DNA from: Cryptomeria japonica
Lineage: Eukaryota > Streptophyta > Pinopsida > Cupressales > Cupressaceae
Assembly: GCF_030272615.1 (NCBI RefSeq)
Contig: NC_081409.1
Coordinates: forward strand, 531,752,291-531,816,290
Reading direction: 5' to 3'
DNA length: 64,000 nt
Below the pieces are notes generated by a model, which did not search any database, had not been told where the DNA came from, and worked only from the letters and a program-made list of their open reading frames with translations. Made by a program: the position numbers and the translations under genes. Each line of letters opens with the position of its first letter. The first letter of the stretch is position 1. Positions 43,014 through 55,474 of the stretch are shown piece by piece.

Positions 43014-46000
43014 CATAAGAAGGTTTATTGTCTTAGTGTTTGTGTGAAGGAAACCTAAATTTCACAACTTCAAACTACTTTCAACAATCTAACACAGCTT
43101 ATAACCTACATTTACATTAAATTTATAACATTTTCATTGTATAAATGAGACACATTTGGATCTTTCTTGAAGGGAAAATATAGAAAAAATATCAAATCAT
43201 CCACAACAATAATGAAAACCAAAAATATCTAAGAAATAATGTTGCTTCTTTATTAAATTTGAAAGGAATGCTGCTACAACTGCTTCGAGAATTTAGAAAT
43301 GTTGAGTTAAAATTGCTTTTCGCCTGAAGAGATACAATACATGCTAAAAGAAAGAAAAGAATTGAAGAAAAGATGAGAAGAGAAGAACAATATATAGAAG
43401 ACAATCTTCTCTTACTCTGAAAGATAAGACCAATGTTTATATCCACCTCTTCATCCTCAAACTTAGCTAGAATTTAATGCTTCCACCTTGAAAGATGCTC
43501 TAGGTTGCATGATGAGGCTCTTGGGATCAAATTTTGTCTAAACCCATGCAAAAAGGTAGTCAAAATTGCTATGAACTGATTGATAATAGGCTCAAGACTC
43601 TACGTAATCCACATGCTACCCATATAGGACTCAAATTGATGTATAACTACTCCAAAATCCTATTTTTTAGGCTCCAAACTAACGTAGAACTAAAGTTCCA
43701 CCTCTTTCTTTCGTGACTACTCCTTGAACTGATCATAACTCATGTGCATAATGATCTTGCATGAAATAGGGAGTTTGAGTTTGAATTTTGAGTAATCCTC
43801 CTTCATTGAATGTTCACAAGTTTATTTTCTCTGATATGCAAGGTGACTATCCTTAGTATCTTGATCCTCTTTTTTAGACTTTATGGCTGCTACAAACTCA
43901 CTATATTCTTTTTGATTTATATTGTTTGATAATGCCTCCATAATATCAAAACCTACAATCACTACAAAGGACTTCTCTTGGCCATGAATGCTTATGATAT
44001 TTACTAGTGATTGATCTCAAAAGTTTCTCTATCTTCTCATTGCCCAAGGCTTGTCATTTTTTTGTGTTGATCTTGATAACCCTCAATGGCTCTTATCTTG
44101 TCTTTTTGGCAAGCAATTTATTTCTTTGGATGCTCATGAAGATTAAATTTTCAAAACAAAGTTACCCTCTATACTTGCATAGAACGTTTCAACATTTATA
44201 AATTATTTTGCTACACACAATGTATAGTTATGACCCCCCTTTTCAATGGGAAACCACCATACTTGTATTGTCGTTTGCTTGACAAATCTTGCATTGGAGT
44301 TCATTTTGCTGGACTTTATTTCTTATGGTGTTCTTTATATAAATCATGATATGCCCTCTCCTTTGGCTGTAGCATATCCATTTCTGAGTAGATATGATTG
44401 TCTTAATTTATTTGTGTGCAACACAATTGTCAATGGACTGCATTCTTATCTGTCAAACTGAGTTTGATTGTAATTTTAACTGTGATCTCTTTCTTTGATT
44501 GTAGACATATGTTCTACTATGCATTCATTTTAATGAAGGTTGTCTTCCACCTGGCTATGTATGATGTTAAATATTGTCATGTCTATAGATTAATACTTCC
44601 TACAAGATTTATAGTGCATTGTCTTTATCTATAATTTCCACGCTTCTTGCTTCACTTTGACAGTGAATGAAAGGTATTATTACTACACTCTTCTTTTGAA
44701 TGTCTTTGCACATGAGAATCTCATTCATTGATGGGGTTTTGTTGTTTGTATCATTGTTACTCTACCAAAAGAATTTAGAGACTGTGTTTTCTGTCATAAA
44801 TCTTCTTCTCATTAGCACTATCTAAGGGTCTACTTTGTTTACTCCAAACCCAAGACCTTTTACATTATTGTTGTTGATAACACTATATTTTTTTGGTACA
44901 CTGCTTCAATCGTTGCCTCTTTTTCTCCCATTGTCATTTTATGAATTCATTTATTTCTAAAACTGTCCTAAGGCTCTTTACCTTTCACTGCCTTGGTTCT
45001 TCTTTGAAAATGAGTGTTTATCTTTCATTGAATTTCAAAATGGCACGGTGTCCTTTTATCTTTGTTTTTATCACTGCATTTTCCACCTTTACTTATGATG
45101 ATGACACTTAAAATGTCTCTTTTAGTAGCAAGCTACACTAGTACTCTTGTAGTTCTATTATTTCATGAAATCTCTATCATCTTAGCAGCCTATGATCTTA
45201 TTTAAAGAAAAAATATTATTAGAATTTTTTGTCACCTTCTCTTAGAGGTGTTGTTATTATTATATCTAAAAATCTTGCTAATATATTTGATGATTTACTT
45301 CTAATTGTATCTTGAAAATAAGCTCACAATCCTAATTTTGTAGAAAACTTTATTTTTCTTTAATGCTCACACAAGGTCACATCTCTCTCCCTCTTGGCTG
45401 ACTATCAAAACCCACTCTTCAAGTGTTATGAAATATCAACATCTTATCAAAATTATAATATTCTTCCATTCATCTTCTATTCTTGTCACTCATTATTAAG
45501 ACAAATATATCTAAACCTTGTAAGACTATCATAAAGGCTGTCACTTTTTTGATTTGTCACCATTATGTCTTGTCTTTGGGTTGACATGGAAGATACCTCT
45601 ATGATCCTAGAATATACCTCTGTGATGGTGACTGTTGTAACTCTATCTTATATTGTTACATTGCCTTTGGATTAGATTTATGACTTTGAGCATTTATTCT
45701 TTGAATGTGTTCTACTAGCATGACTCCTCTTTGTCAAATCCATTGTATTTCTTGTTAATGCTGATCTTGTTCCTTTTCATTGTCTACTCATTGGTAGGAT
45801 CTCTGCACTATTTTTGGTTCTTTTGATACTGATCTAGAGATCTTTATTATCTTTTGGGCACTCTGAAACTGTTACGACCTCAAGAAGAAAATTAAAACCT
45901 AAAGTGTTTCAAGGGGTGCTCTAAAGAATGCGTACTAATGAGAAAACCTACTATCTTGTTGTGACTAATGGCTAGGGTTTCTATGTTCCTGTTTTCATAG

Positions 46001-46632
46001 TTGGAACTTATCATGACTTTCTCTTAAGATCAAAATAAAAGATATTCTAAATATATGCAAATGACTTGTTGAATTATTGGGGAGATTGTTAGATTTGGTT
46101 GTTCATTGTTGCTGCTAGGATATCTCATTGTCATCTATGTCAACATATTCTTGTGAGTTATTCTGGTGAGTTTAGGAAGAGTTTTTGGTCTGATTTTGTA
46201 ATTTGGTTGTGTTGATCACTGTTTTGCAGAATCCGGTATTCCCTCTGGTATATTTCAGTGTGATTAGATCTTGTGCTGAGACTTTGGATTATTGTTTGGA
46301 ATGATATTCTGTATCTTTGTTATAGATGGTTTGTGATTTGGTGCTCCACAAGTTATCTTTCCTCGTGATAGTTGCTGATTGGTTGTGTTCTTGAGCTTTG
46401 AGAATTTGATTGATGAAGATTTGAAAAGAGGAGTTGGTGCAACTATTTTGAATGATTATAACATGCTTACTAGTGTTTCCTAGTCATGTCCTTTTTGTTT
46501 TGGTGATCCACATTGATCTTTGTGTGATTTTTTGGTGATTTCTTTGAATCGGTGATGATTTGCATGTTATGCGATATTTCTGGTAATGTAGCATGTTGCA
46601 GATGATCTTAGCAGGATTTCTGGTGGATGTAA
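43014..46632 (+). mobile_element. H: 3' part of an unrecognised LTR element
   Basis: Paralogous over its whole length with 60616-64000. The internal part (43014-46086) has short plus-strand frames with coding-like patches (FSIFSLPKACHFFVLILIT; LYINHDMPSPLAVAYPFLSR) but no motif I can name, and many stops. It ends in a purine tract TTGGGGAGAT (about 46077-46086) followed by an LTR start TGTTAGATTTGGTTGTTC at 46087, related to but distinct from the A LTR; this LTR is cut at 46632 by element F. The copy at 60616 lacks about 135 bp (around 44630-44765 here). Confidence 0.55.
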
Positions 46633-48355
46633 TTATTGAACACAATGTACCACTAAGATGGGGGTGAATCAGTGGTTCCTAAATTATTTTCTTTTTAAAC
46701 AACCTTGGAATACCGATTATCACCCTAAGCACTAAACATTTAAACTGGGAAGACAAATGTGGCTATCAAAAGAGGCAAACACACAAATGCAACCCACAAC
46801 ACAAGATGTACAAGGAAAACCCAATATGGATAAAACCTCGGTGAGAAATGTTGTTGGATTCTACTACTCCAATCCAACCTCACAAGTGAAATAATGGATT
46901 ACAAAGATTTAGGGTACCAACCCAAGGACCCCCAACCCCTACTCATTTAGAGCACCAACCCAAGGAGCACCAACCCTTCCACCAAGCTCTAACTCGGTGT
47001 TGTATAATGAAATAAAATTTAGATACAGTTATAGAACCTGGTTGTAAATGAGTTCTGCAACACCTAGATAATGGATTTTTGCTAGTTAACAACCTCCTCT
47101 TCTTCACCGGTTCTCACACTGTCGATTATTAGATTACTCTCTGATCACTCACTGGTTTCTCTTAGCATCTCTTATTTCTTCCTCACCCTCACACCACACT
47201 ATGTCACTCTCGGATGCGTTCTTGATCAATCACACCTCATCATTTAGCTTAACTGTTAGACCTACAACAATTTACCAGTTACTTTGTCTCTACCAATTAG
47301 ACCCTCTCACTGGTTTGCCTGCTAACTCACTTTACAACTTTCTTAGAATAAACTCTAAGGAAGATAATCTTTCTCCTTACTCAAGCTCTCTTCTCTCTCA
47401 CTCTTTGAATCAAGCATCAACTAATTTTTGTCTTGATCTCACATATTTATCATCTAGGGTTCCCAACAAAACAACATTCAAACAGTGTCATGTTAGGATT
47501 TACCTTCACCAACTTGATCCGTATTGGATTTGATTCGATCTTGTTTTCTAGAGAGATGATCTTCATTTCATCGATCAACACCACCAATGCCTTGCATTCC
47601 AATGTGCATTTTCTATATCTAGAGGTCTGCACCATGCTTTACTATGTTTCTTTGTCACACACCATTAATGGATCAACTATTTTCTTTAGCAAATGGGTAC
47701 AAAGATTAGATCTTCTTGTAGGATAAGTTCAATCACTTGCTATCTTTTCTTCCTTGAGCCACAATCTTCCGACATCCTCCCATGACTTGCAGGTTCTTCA
47801 TAAAATTTAACCTTCTTGCTAACTATTACATGGATGCACACTTCACCAACCTGTGCATTATCACCACCTGGATTCCATATTTCATCTTTGTTGAAATCCC
47901 CCTCTTCTTGGTTTTCTATGTCGGTTTGACATTCTTCGTTGACCAAGATTGACTACCAGTTCAACTTGCCTTACTGGTATAACCTAACTCTAGCGGTGGC
48001 CCTTCATACCTGCAAACCTCTTCCCTATCGGTGATTCAACTTGGCCTTCCATCAAATATGTTGGTCCTACTACTTAGTTCATTTACTAGTAGCATTAACC
48101 ATCTCTAAGTATACCGGTTTACATCCTTCAGTTCTTCTCTTTCTTGCTTGTTTGCTTTGTCTTGCCGGTGGTCTTGATTTATTGGTAGATGATGCATTTC
48201 TTGTGTACCAATAACTTACCTTCAATCTTCTTACATACATATGGATTTAAATCATCATGTCTTACTTCTCCTATACTGATGACCACTTCTTACTCACTGG
48301 TGACCATGCCAAACCAGTTGACATCAATGACAACTTAATGCCAATAATGCCGATA
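46633..48355 (-). repeat. F 3' LTR
   Basis: 1723 bp; plus-strand start TTATTGAACAC (expected TG lost) and end ATGCCGATA (expected ACA lost). It contains GTTGACATCAATGACAA near the end. Edges come from alignment with the B LTR and from the purine tract. Confidence 0.75.
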
Positions 48356-48367
48356 ATCTCCCCCTTA
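48356..48367 (-). other. F polypurine tract
   Basis: Minus strand TAAGGGGGAGAT abutting the LTR. A second AAAGGGGGAG-type tract lies about 50-60 bp inward (about 48411-48422). Confidence 0.75.
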
Positions 48368-48483
48368 GGCATTGATGTCAACTTACTGCAAGAATTCACA
48401 CTGGTATATTTCTCCCCCTTTGAAACAATGACAAAGGGTCAAGGTATTTTATACTCCCCCTTTGATTCATACCTATCTCCCCC

Positions 48484-51132
48484 TTAGTCAAATCTTCTCT
48501 TAGAGATTACAGCCGGCACTGAGACATACAACCTAGGACTTTCCCTATAGTTAGCATGTGGTTCAAGAGTAATAGATGCTTCTATGAAATCCCCCTGAAC
48601 CATATAACTCCTTACTAACATAAGTTTATAAGGTGGGTGACATAACTCCCAACTTATGTTTAAGTACTCAAAAGTGCTTACCGGCAATGGTTTGGTAAAA
48701 ATATCTACCACCTTTTCTCCTATAGGTACATAGTCCATCTTTACATCCTGTCCTTCAACCTTCTCTCTAAGAAAATGATACTTGATGGATATACGCTTTG
48801 TCCTAGAATGCTTCACCAGATTCTTTGATATATTGATGGCACTTGAATAATCACACCAGATGGGAATAGGATTAGAGATGTCCATCTATATGTCCTTGAG
48901 GGTTTGCTTCATCCAAAGCACCTGATAGCAACATATAGAAGAAACAATGTATTCTTCTTCAACAGTTGATAGGTATACTGAATCCTGCTTCTTGCTATGT
49001 CATGAGACCAACCAGTCACCTAGGAAGAATGCACCACCACTTGTGCTCTTTCGATCATCAATGCAACCTACCCAATTGACATCAATATATTCTTTCAAGA
49101 GGAATTCCCCTTGTTTAGGGTACCACAATCCATAACTGAGTGTTCCTTGCAAGTATCTAAAAATTCTGCTTATGACATTCATATGTGACTGCTTAGGTGC
49201 AAATTGAAATCTAGCCACCATGCACACTGCCTGCACTATGTCCAGTCTAGAAGCAGTAAGATACAATAAGTTGCCTATCATGAATCTATATAATGTTTTA
49301 TCCACCACTGATGATTCATCATTCTTGCTTAATTTGCTCCCGGTCACCATGGGAGTACTTACCACTTGGCAGTCCTCCATTTGAAATTTCTTCAACATAT
49401 CCTTTGCATACTTGGTTTGTGAGATAAAGATTCCCTTATCTTGTTGTGATATCTACAAACCAAGGAAGTATGTCAATTCTCCAAGCATTGACATCTCAAA
49501 TTCTAACTGTATTGGATTAGAAAATTCTTTGCAAAGGGTCTCCTTGTTACCTTCAAAAATAATTTTATCTACATACACAACCACAATGGTCATGTGGTTT
49601 CCATCTTTCTTGATGTATAAATTGTTGTCAGTACTCCCCTTTTTGAATCCTTTCTCCTCCAAGTATTGATCTAGCCTTGAATACCATGCTCTAGGAGCTT
49701 TCTTTAAACCATACAAGGATTTCTTCAACTGACAGACAAAGGTTTCATTATCATGTAGCAGAAACCCTTTTGGTTGCTCCATGTACACTTCTACTTCCAA
49801 ATTGCCATTGAGGAAGGCATATTTTGCATCCATTTGATATAATTTATAACCCTTCTAGGTAGAAAATGCTAGAAACATTCTAATTACTTCTAATCTAGCT
49901 ACCTTTGCAAATGTTTCTTCAAAATCAATACCCTCTAATTGAGAGCAAGCCTTGCACACAAGTCTATCTTTATGCCTAACAATTTTAGCTTCTTCATTAA
50001 TCTTATTTTGGTAGACCCATTTGGTGCCAATGATGTTCTTGTCTTTTAGTCTAGGTACTAATTCCCAAGTCTTGTTCTTCTTAATCCACTGCAACTCTTC
50101 TTCCATGGCATCCATCCATTTTTTACTTTTACTGGCCTCATTGAATGTTTTAGGTTCTACTTCAGTCATGAGGTAGAAGTTGACTTGTTCATCATTCCAG
50201 TCAAGTCTTTACCTAGTCTACACACTATCACACTTATTACCTAAAATCTTCTCTTCCGGGTTTATCTGAACATATCGATTAGGATCCTTTTTGGCTGCTT
50301 CTTCTAGTTCATTATTTGACTGAGCTTCCTCACCTTCATCACCGAAATCATCATACCAATTTACCCTTGATTGACTTCCTTTGTGCATATCCTCATCAAC
50401 TCTTACATGCACACTCTCAATGAGTCTTCTTAGTCTTTTGTTGTAGCATTTATAGGCCTTGCTATTAGATGAGTAACCAAGGAAGCTTCCTTCATTACTC
50501 CTGGAATCAAAACTACCTAGACCATCCATATTTCTTTTGATAAAACACTTCCTTCCAAATACCTTGAAATATTGGACTGATGGTTTCCGGTCATAACACA
50601 ACTCATAAGGTGTCATTCTGCTATTTGTTTCCTAGTTGAACCCATTTCAAGGTATATGCAATAGTATGCGTTTCTTCCTTCCAATATATGTCTAGAAAAT
50701 TGGCCTCATTTAACATGGTTCTAGCCATCTCCTTGACTGTCCTGTTCTTCCTTTCTACCACACTATTTTGTTGTGGTGTCCTAGGGGCTGAGTATTGCCC
50801 TCTAATTCCATGTCTTTCACAGTAATCTTCAAACTCATTTGATGTGAACTCTCCACCTTGATCTGATCTTAGATATTTCAGCTAACACCCACTTTCCTTC
50901 TAAACCATCTTCCGAAAGATCTTGAATCTGTCAAATGCTTGTGATTTATCTTGTAGGAAAGTGACCCAATTAATTATTGAATAGTCATAAATGAAGAACA
51001 TAAAATATCTTTCATCGACAAGAGATCTTGTCCTAGTTGGACCACATAGATCTATATGTACAATTTCAAGTGGTCTTGAGGTGTTGTGTTATTTTGTTCT
51101 AAAGCTCACCATAGTCTTCTTCCCTTTCACAC
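48484..51132 (-). pseudogene. F copia pol remnant (IN-RT-RNase H)
   Basis: In coding order from 51132: integrase core with VHIDLCGPTRTRS, RSDQGGEF and VVERKNRTVKEMA, so all three catalytic positions are kept although stops intervene; a pre-RT linker (50616-50218, 50169-49855); RT palm (49833-49453) with LNGNLEVEVYMEQPKGF and GLKKAPRAWYSRL, active site YVDK in place of YVDD; thumb/connection (49398-49000) with DWLVS; and RNase H C-terminus (48885-48484) with CDYSSAINISKN and VVDIFTKPLP. Frame changes between blocks and the YVDK lesion make it non-functional. The nearest relative in the window is A or E1 rather than D. Confidence 0.88.
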
Positions 51133-53513
51133 TGTTGGTTCCCAAAGCCACACATTGGAAAACTTAAGGATTTTCCAAGCCCTTAACTGATCCAACTAGC
51201 CTTGGCCAAAGAACAGGGATGGTCAAAGACCAAATCCCTCTGCACTTAAGGCTCCATTGAAATTCGATGGGTATACCTCTCCCTCTCAAGAACAAAAAGA
51301 GTTATTTAAAGTGGATTTAATTTTTATGGTTAGCAAATGCAAAACTGACAAATGATTGTTCTGCAATATTGCTTTATTATGTGCTTTATGTGAATGCTTT
51401 CGAAAAGAAATGAGAATGATTATGATTCTATCTTGCGAATAAGATGCTTTCAAGACTTAAAATATATATGCAAAGATCAGTTTGTATAAGGTTTGGGAAG
51501 AATGTTTCTCTATCAAGGACCTTAAATGCATAACAAACCAGGACCTTAAAAGATAAATAACAGACCAGTGCCTCTATCCAGGGATATTTATGACACTTTG
51601 TGGACAAGAGATCTTATCAACTCCAGAGACAATATTAATCATCTACTATGAAGGTTTTAGTAAGTGTTACACAAACAATGAAAACCCAATCTCACATTTA
51701 ATGTAACAGCATGTGATGGCACATCATAGCAAATCAAATCACAAATTTATCAAGAGGACAAAGATAAATCATCAACACAAAAGTATGCACAATATTTAAA
51801 AAAGAAACAAGGAACCTTGTATGTTAATCTTTAGGAAATGATTGCATACATAAGCTACACTTGAAGATACTCCATTACAATCTGTTTGCACAAAAAGATA
51901 CTTCTTCTTCAAATAGAGTTCCTGAATACATATAACTTCTAGTCCTTCCCAGCAGTTCCCCCCCCCCCCCCCCCATTATTACATACAAAAATGACTCCCT
52001 ATAAGTATGGGAATCAAAAGACACATATGAAATGACACACCCTTTCATACACAGAAGGGAGTTACAAACAATTGAATTCCAAAGGACACACCCTCTGGTT
52101 TAATAAATAATTACAAATGAGAACCCTAAAAAATACTAAATGATGCTTTAATAATGTATCTTTTATTCTCCGCCTTGATAAAATTCTTTGGCAAATATTC
52201 ATCATCTTCTCAATATCTCCCGCACACAAGATAAGCCAATCAAATTCATTGATTTAAAAAATTAATTACTCTCGATTAGGTTTTGCTTATGAAAGATTAA
52301 TAATCCCTTTTCTTAATGCAAGATTAATCCTCAATCAAAATATATCATCAAGAAGATATTTTGCAAAATGATATTTATACTTGGGACTTTAAAAACAGTA
52401 ATTTATATAATAAAACAAAATATTTACCCTAGTATATATTTCCAAATAATAGCAAAAGGTAAAATACTTTATACTAAATAATAATACTTCCCTTGGAAAA
52501 TGATATCCATGGATAAATATTCCAACTTTGCAATACCTTTTCATCGTTTTAGGGCAACTTCATTTTTCTTGGGAATATTTTATCAAATAGTATAAATACT
52601 TTGCAAAAATCAATCAAACAGTATCATATGATGTAAATAATTTACCCTAATGAATATGTTCAATTTATTTACCTAGGGTGAAAAGAACATTAAGGGAATA
52701 TAAGATGACATAATAATATATCAAAACCTATTTAGGTCATCATATACCACATACACTTTTCCCTTTTGATAAAAATATTACAATTATAACTTTTCAAAGG
52801 CAGGAAATAAAATAATATTTTAATCCTTATCAAAGTGGTATTGCAGAAAATAAAAATCATTACACCTCTCTGTATGATATAAATTATATGAAGTTCTTAG
52901 GGTAAGGAATACTTTGTATTGCACAATAAAAAACATAATTAGATATTTATTCATTTCAATAAACATAATTTACCTTAAAATATATTGATTAAAGGTAAAA
53001 AATATTTACAAGAGGATAAACGAAAAATTATAATACTAAAATCCAATGTTATCCATGATTTTACTTAAAGCACAAATTATAAAAATATCACTATAGTCAA
53101 AATATTGTTGTAAGTAATTTTTTTGAATTTTACGATTCAAAAAAATCAAAATATAAAATATTTAATTAATAATATTTACCTAATGGAAAAGAAAATTTAA
53201 AATAATATTACCTTATTGATCTCCATCAGCATATCTCTCTATTATTGGAAAGGTATTTTTTTATTACCCCGATGCCCGATGACAATTAAGACTTCTCCTT
53301 TGGCTTTGTTAATGCTTCAAACTATGAAAGAATATAAAAAGTTAATTTCTCCTGTCGCCTATTTTGGAGTAATTTTATTGCCAACTAACTAGGTATCCAA
53401 ATGCCATGAAAATTGGCCAAAAGTTATGATAATTGAAATAAAATGGGTTTTATTTCAAATTTCAAGTAGCTCGCCAAATTTTGATACTTGCTTTGTAAAC
53501 TGGCCTGCCAACA
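51133..53513. mobile_element. G: AT-rich LTR-like segment (possible solo LTR)
   Basis: 2381 bp with matching ends TGTTGGTTCCC...CTGCCAACA and no coding content. It has a run of 17 C at 51958-51974 and a very AT-rich second half with recurring TTTACCCT/TTTACCTA. The ends fit an LTR, but the flanks (CACAC left, AACAA right) do not form a duplication and lie in different elements (F and C'). So it is either a solo LTR later trimmed or a fragment bounded by recombination. Confidence 0.4.
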
Positions 53514-54534
53514 AACAATGATACAAACAATGCTTACAACATAATTATAAGATCTGCAGATCATCTACACATCAAATCAACCTCCAGAAATAGTCTATTG
53601 GTTCTACCCTAATCCAGACTTTAGTCAAACTGGATCAGAATCCTACCAAATCTACATCTTCACTTGATCTCACAACTCTGTCTTCTATATTCTAACTTCT
53701 ATATCTCTCAAATGATTCACAGGCTTCCATTTATACCATCCACAAATAATTACAACCCAATCAATTCAGCCCAAAGACCAACCGGTTCATGAAATGTGCA
53801 ACGGTAACATGTCGACTCAAATCACTAAGAACAAACACAAAACATAAAATGATGCGTGAAACCTCCGAGAATATTGACCAATGCCCAAAGAAACATCTCC
53901 AATGATCCACAAGTCACGAAGATCAACTGCAACCCGATCCAACTTTGCTCAACACACTGCCAGACTAACCGGTAAGGATTTATCAACCAGGCCAATACTG
54001 GAATCCACATCTCACTGGAAACAAAGCCAAATGCTATGAAACTCAAACATGACAAGGATCACGAACACAAGGGAATAAACCCAAAACCACAATGCTTAAC
54101 ACTCAAACTAGAAGAAATGCCATGCTCTCAAGCAATTCCACTGAAAACTGCTCAATCGGTAAGAACTAGACCGGTGCTCTTGCATCAGATTCTCGGGATT
54201 AATTGAAAAGTGAGTCCCATAACTTAATTTGGTTCGTCGGTCTATCAGTAGGTACTTGAAACTGCCTTAGGGGGTTTGACAATCTGACTACAGCTTCTGG
54301 TTGCCTCTCCATGATAATCTACCAATCCAAACTGTGGCCTGCCTCAATCGGCAATCTGTTCAAGTTTCCACCCACTAATTGCCTCAATCTCAAGCTCTAG
54401 GATTGGCGGTCCACCTACAAACCTTGTTCTACCTCATGTTCAGTGATTTGAACAATTCCACAAGTTACCTCAATCTTCTCTCCAACCAATCGGTGCACAA
54501 TCAACACTATGTCCAACAACAGGTTCATAAACTA

Positions 54535-54546
54535 GCTCTGATACCA
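54535..54546 (-). other. C' primer-binding site
   Basis: Perfect complement of TGGTATCAGAGC, two bases from the LTR. Confidence 0.9.
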
Positions 54547-55129
54547 TTTGATCCAGTCAAGGCAGGGAGATGTAATGAAGGACAACCCAAACTTGTAGCT
54601 TAACACACAAATCATGCAAAACATGTCGGTAACTGATAACAAGATGCCAAAAATAGTAGAAAGAACAACCAGTAACATAACATAACACATAACCAGTAAA
54701 TAAATTGAATAAATCTTATTACAATATGAAGAATTACACATGCCACATGTTGGATTGTTGTACAGGATACAAACAATTATTACAACATAGTTATAAGATC
54801 CATAGATCATCTACACATCAAATTGGCCTCCAGAAATAGTTTGCCATTTGTACCCTAATTCAGACTTTAGCCTTCCACCTTCAGTCCAACCAGATCATAA
54901 TCCTGTCAAATCTACATCTTTGCTTGATCTCACAACTCTCTCTTCTATCTTCTAACTTCTATATCTCTCAAATTATTTATAGGTTTCCATTTATACCATC
55001 CACAAATAATTATAACCCAATAAAGTTAGCGCAAAGACCAACCGGTTCATGAAACATGTAACGGTAACATGCCGACTCAAATCACTAAGAACAAACACAA
55101 AACACAAAACATAAAATGATGCGCGGAAC

Positions 55130-55171
55130 TCCGGGAATACCGGACAAGGCTCCGGGAATACCGGACAAGGC
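55130..55171. repeat. 21-bp tandem duplication in C' LTR
   Basis: Two adjacent copies of TCCGGGAATACCGGACAAGG(C), containing the dyad CCGG-N-CCGG. Copy C (about 29236-29256) and the left C' LTR have one diverged unit. Confidence 0.85.
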
Positions 55172-55474
55172 CCAAACAAACATATCCAATAATCTGCAAG
55201 TCACATAGATCAACCACAACTCGATCCAACTTTGCTGAACAAACTATCAGACTAACCGATAAGGATTTATCAACCGAGCCAATACCAGAATGCACATCTC
55301 ACTAGAAACAAAGCCAAATGCTATGAAACTCAAACATGACAATGGTCATGAACACAAGGGAATAAACCCAAAACCACAATGCTAAACATTCAAACTAGGA
55401 GAAATGCCATGCTCTCAAGCAATTCCATTGAAAACTTCTCAACCGATAAGAACTAGATCGGTGCTCCTGCATCA

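Larger units (their letters stand above)
46633..51132 (-). mobile_element. F: truncated Ty1/copia element
   Basis: 3' LTR 46633-48355, polypurine tract 48356-48367 and pol fragments to 51132. The 5' half (gag, protease, primer site, 5' LTR) is missing; the sequence changes abruptly to segment G within the GAG-pre-integrase/integrase boundary. The LTR is a relative of the B LTR, sharing the GTACCACTAAGATGGGGGTGAATCAGTGG-like start block and the GCACCAACCCAAGGA repeats. Confidence 0.85.
53514..55474 (-). mobile_element. C': second copy of short LTR element C
   Basis: Left LTR fragment 53514-54187 (its outer end cut by G), internal region 54188-54534, perfect primer site GCTCTGATACCA (54535-54546), spacer TT, right LTR 54549-55474 (926 bp). 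The internal region is only about 360 bp and has no coding potential. The right edge GCATCA is followed by GATTA, the counterpart of the GATTG duplicate in copy C. Confidence 0.8.

Noticed and set aside
43014-46086. Possible known coding region (coding-like plus-strand patches)
   Set aside because: No integrase, RT, protease or zinc-knuckle motif could be found in any frame, so no identity was assigned beyond element H.
51958-51974. Run of 17 C as a possible assembly gap or quadruplex
   Set aside because: A single homopolymer cannot support a quadruplex claim by itself, and sequence on both sides is continuous in character; kept only as a description of G.
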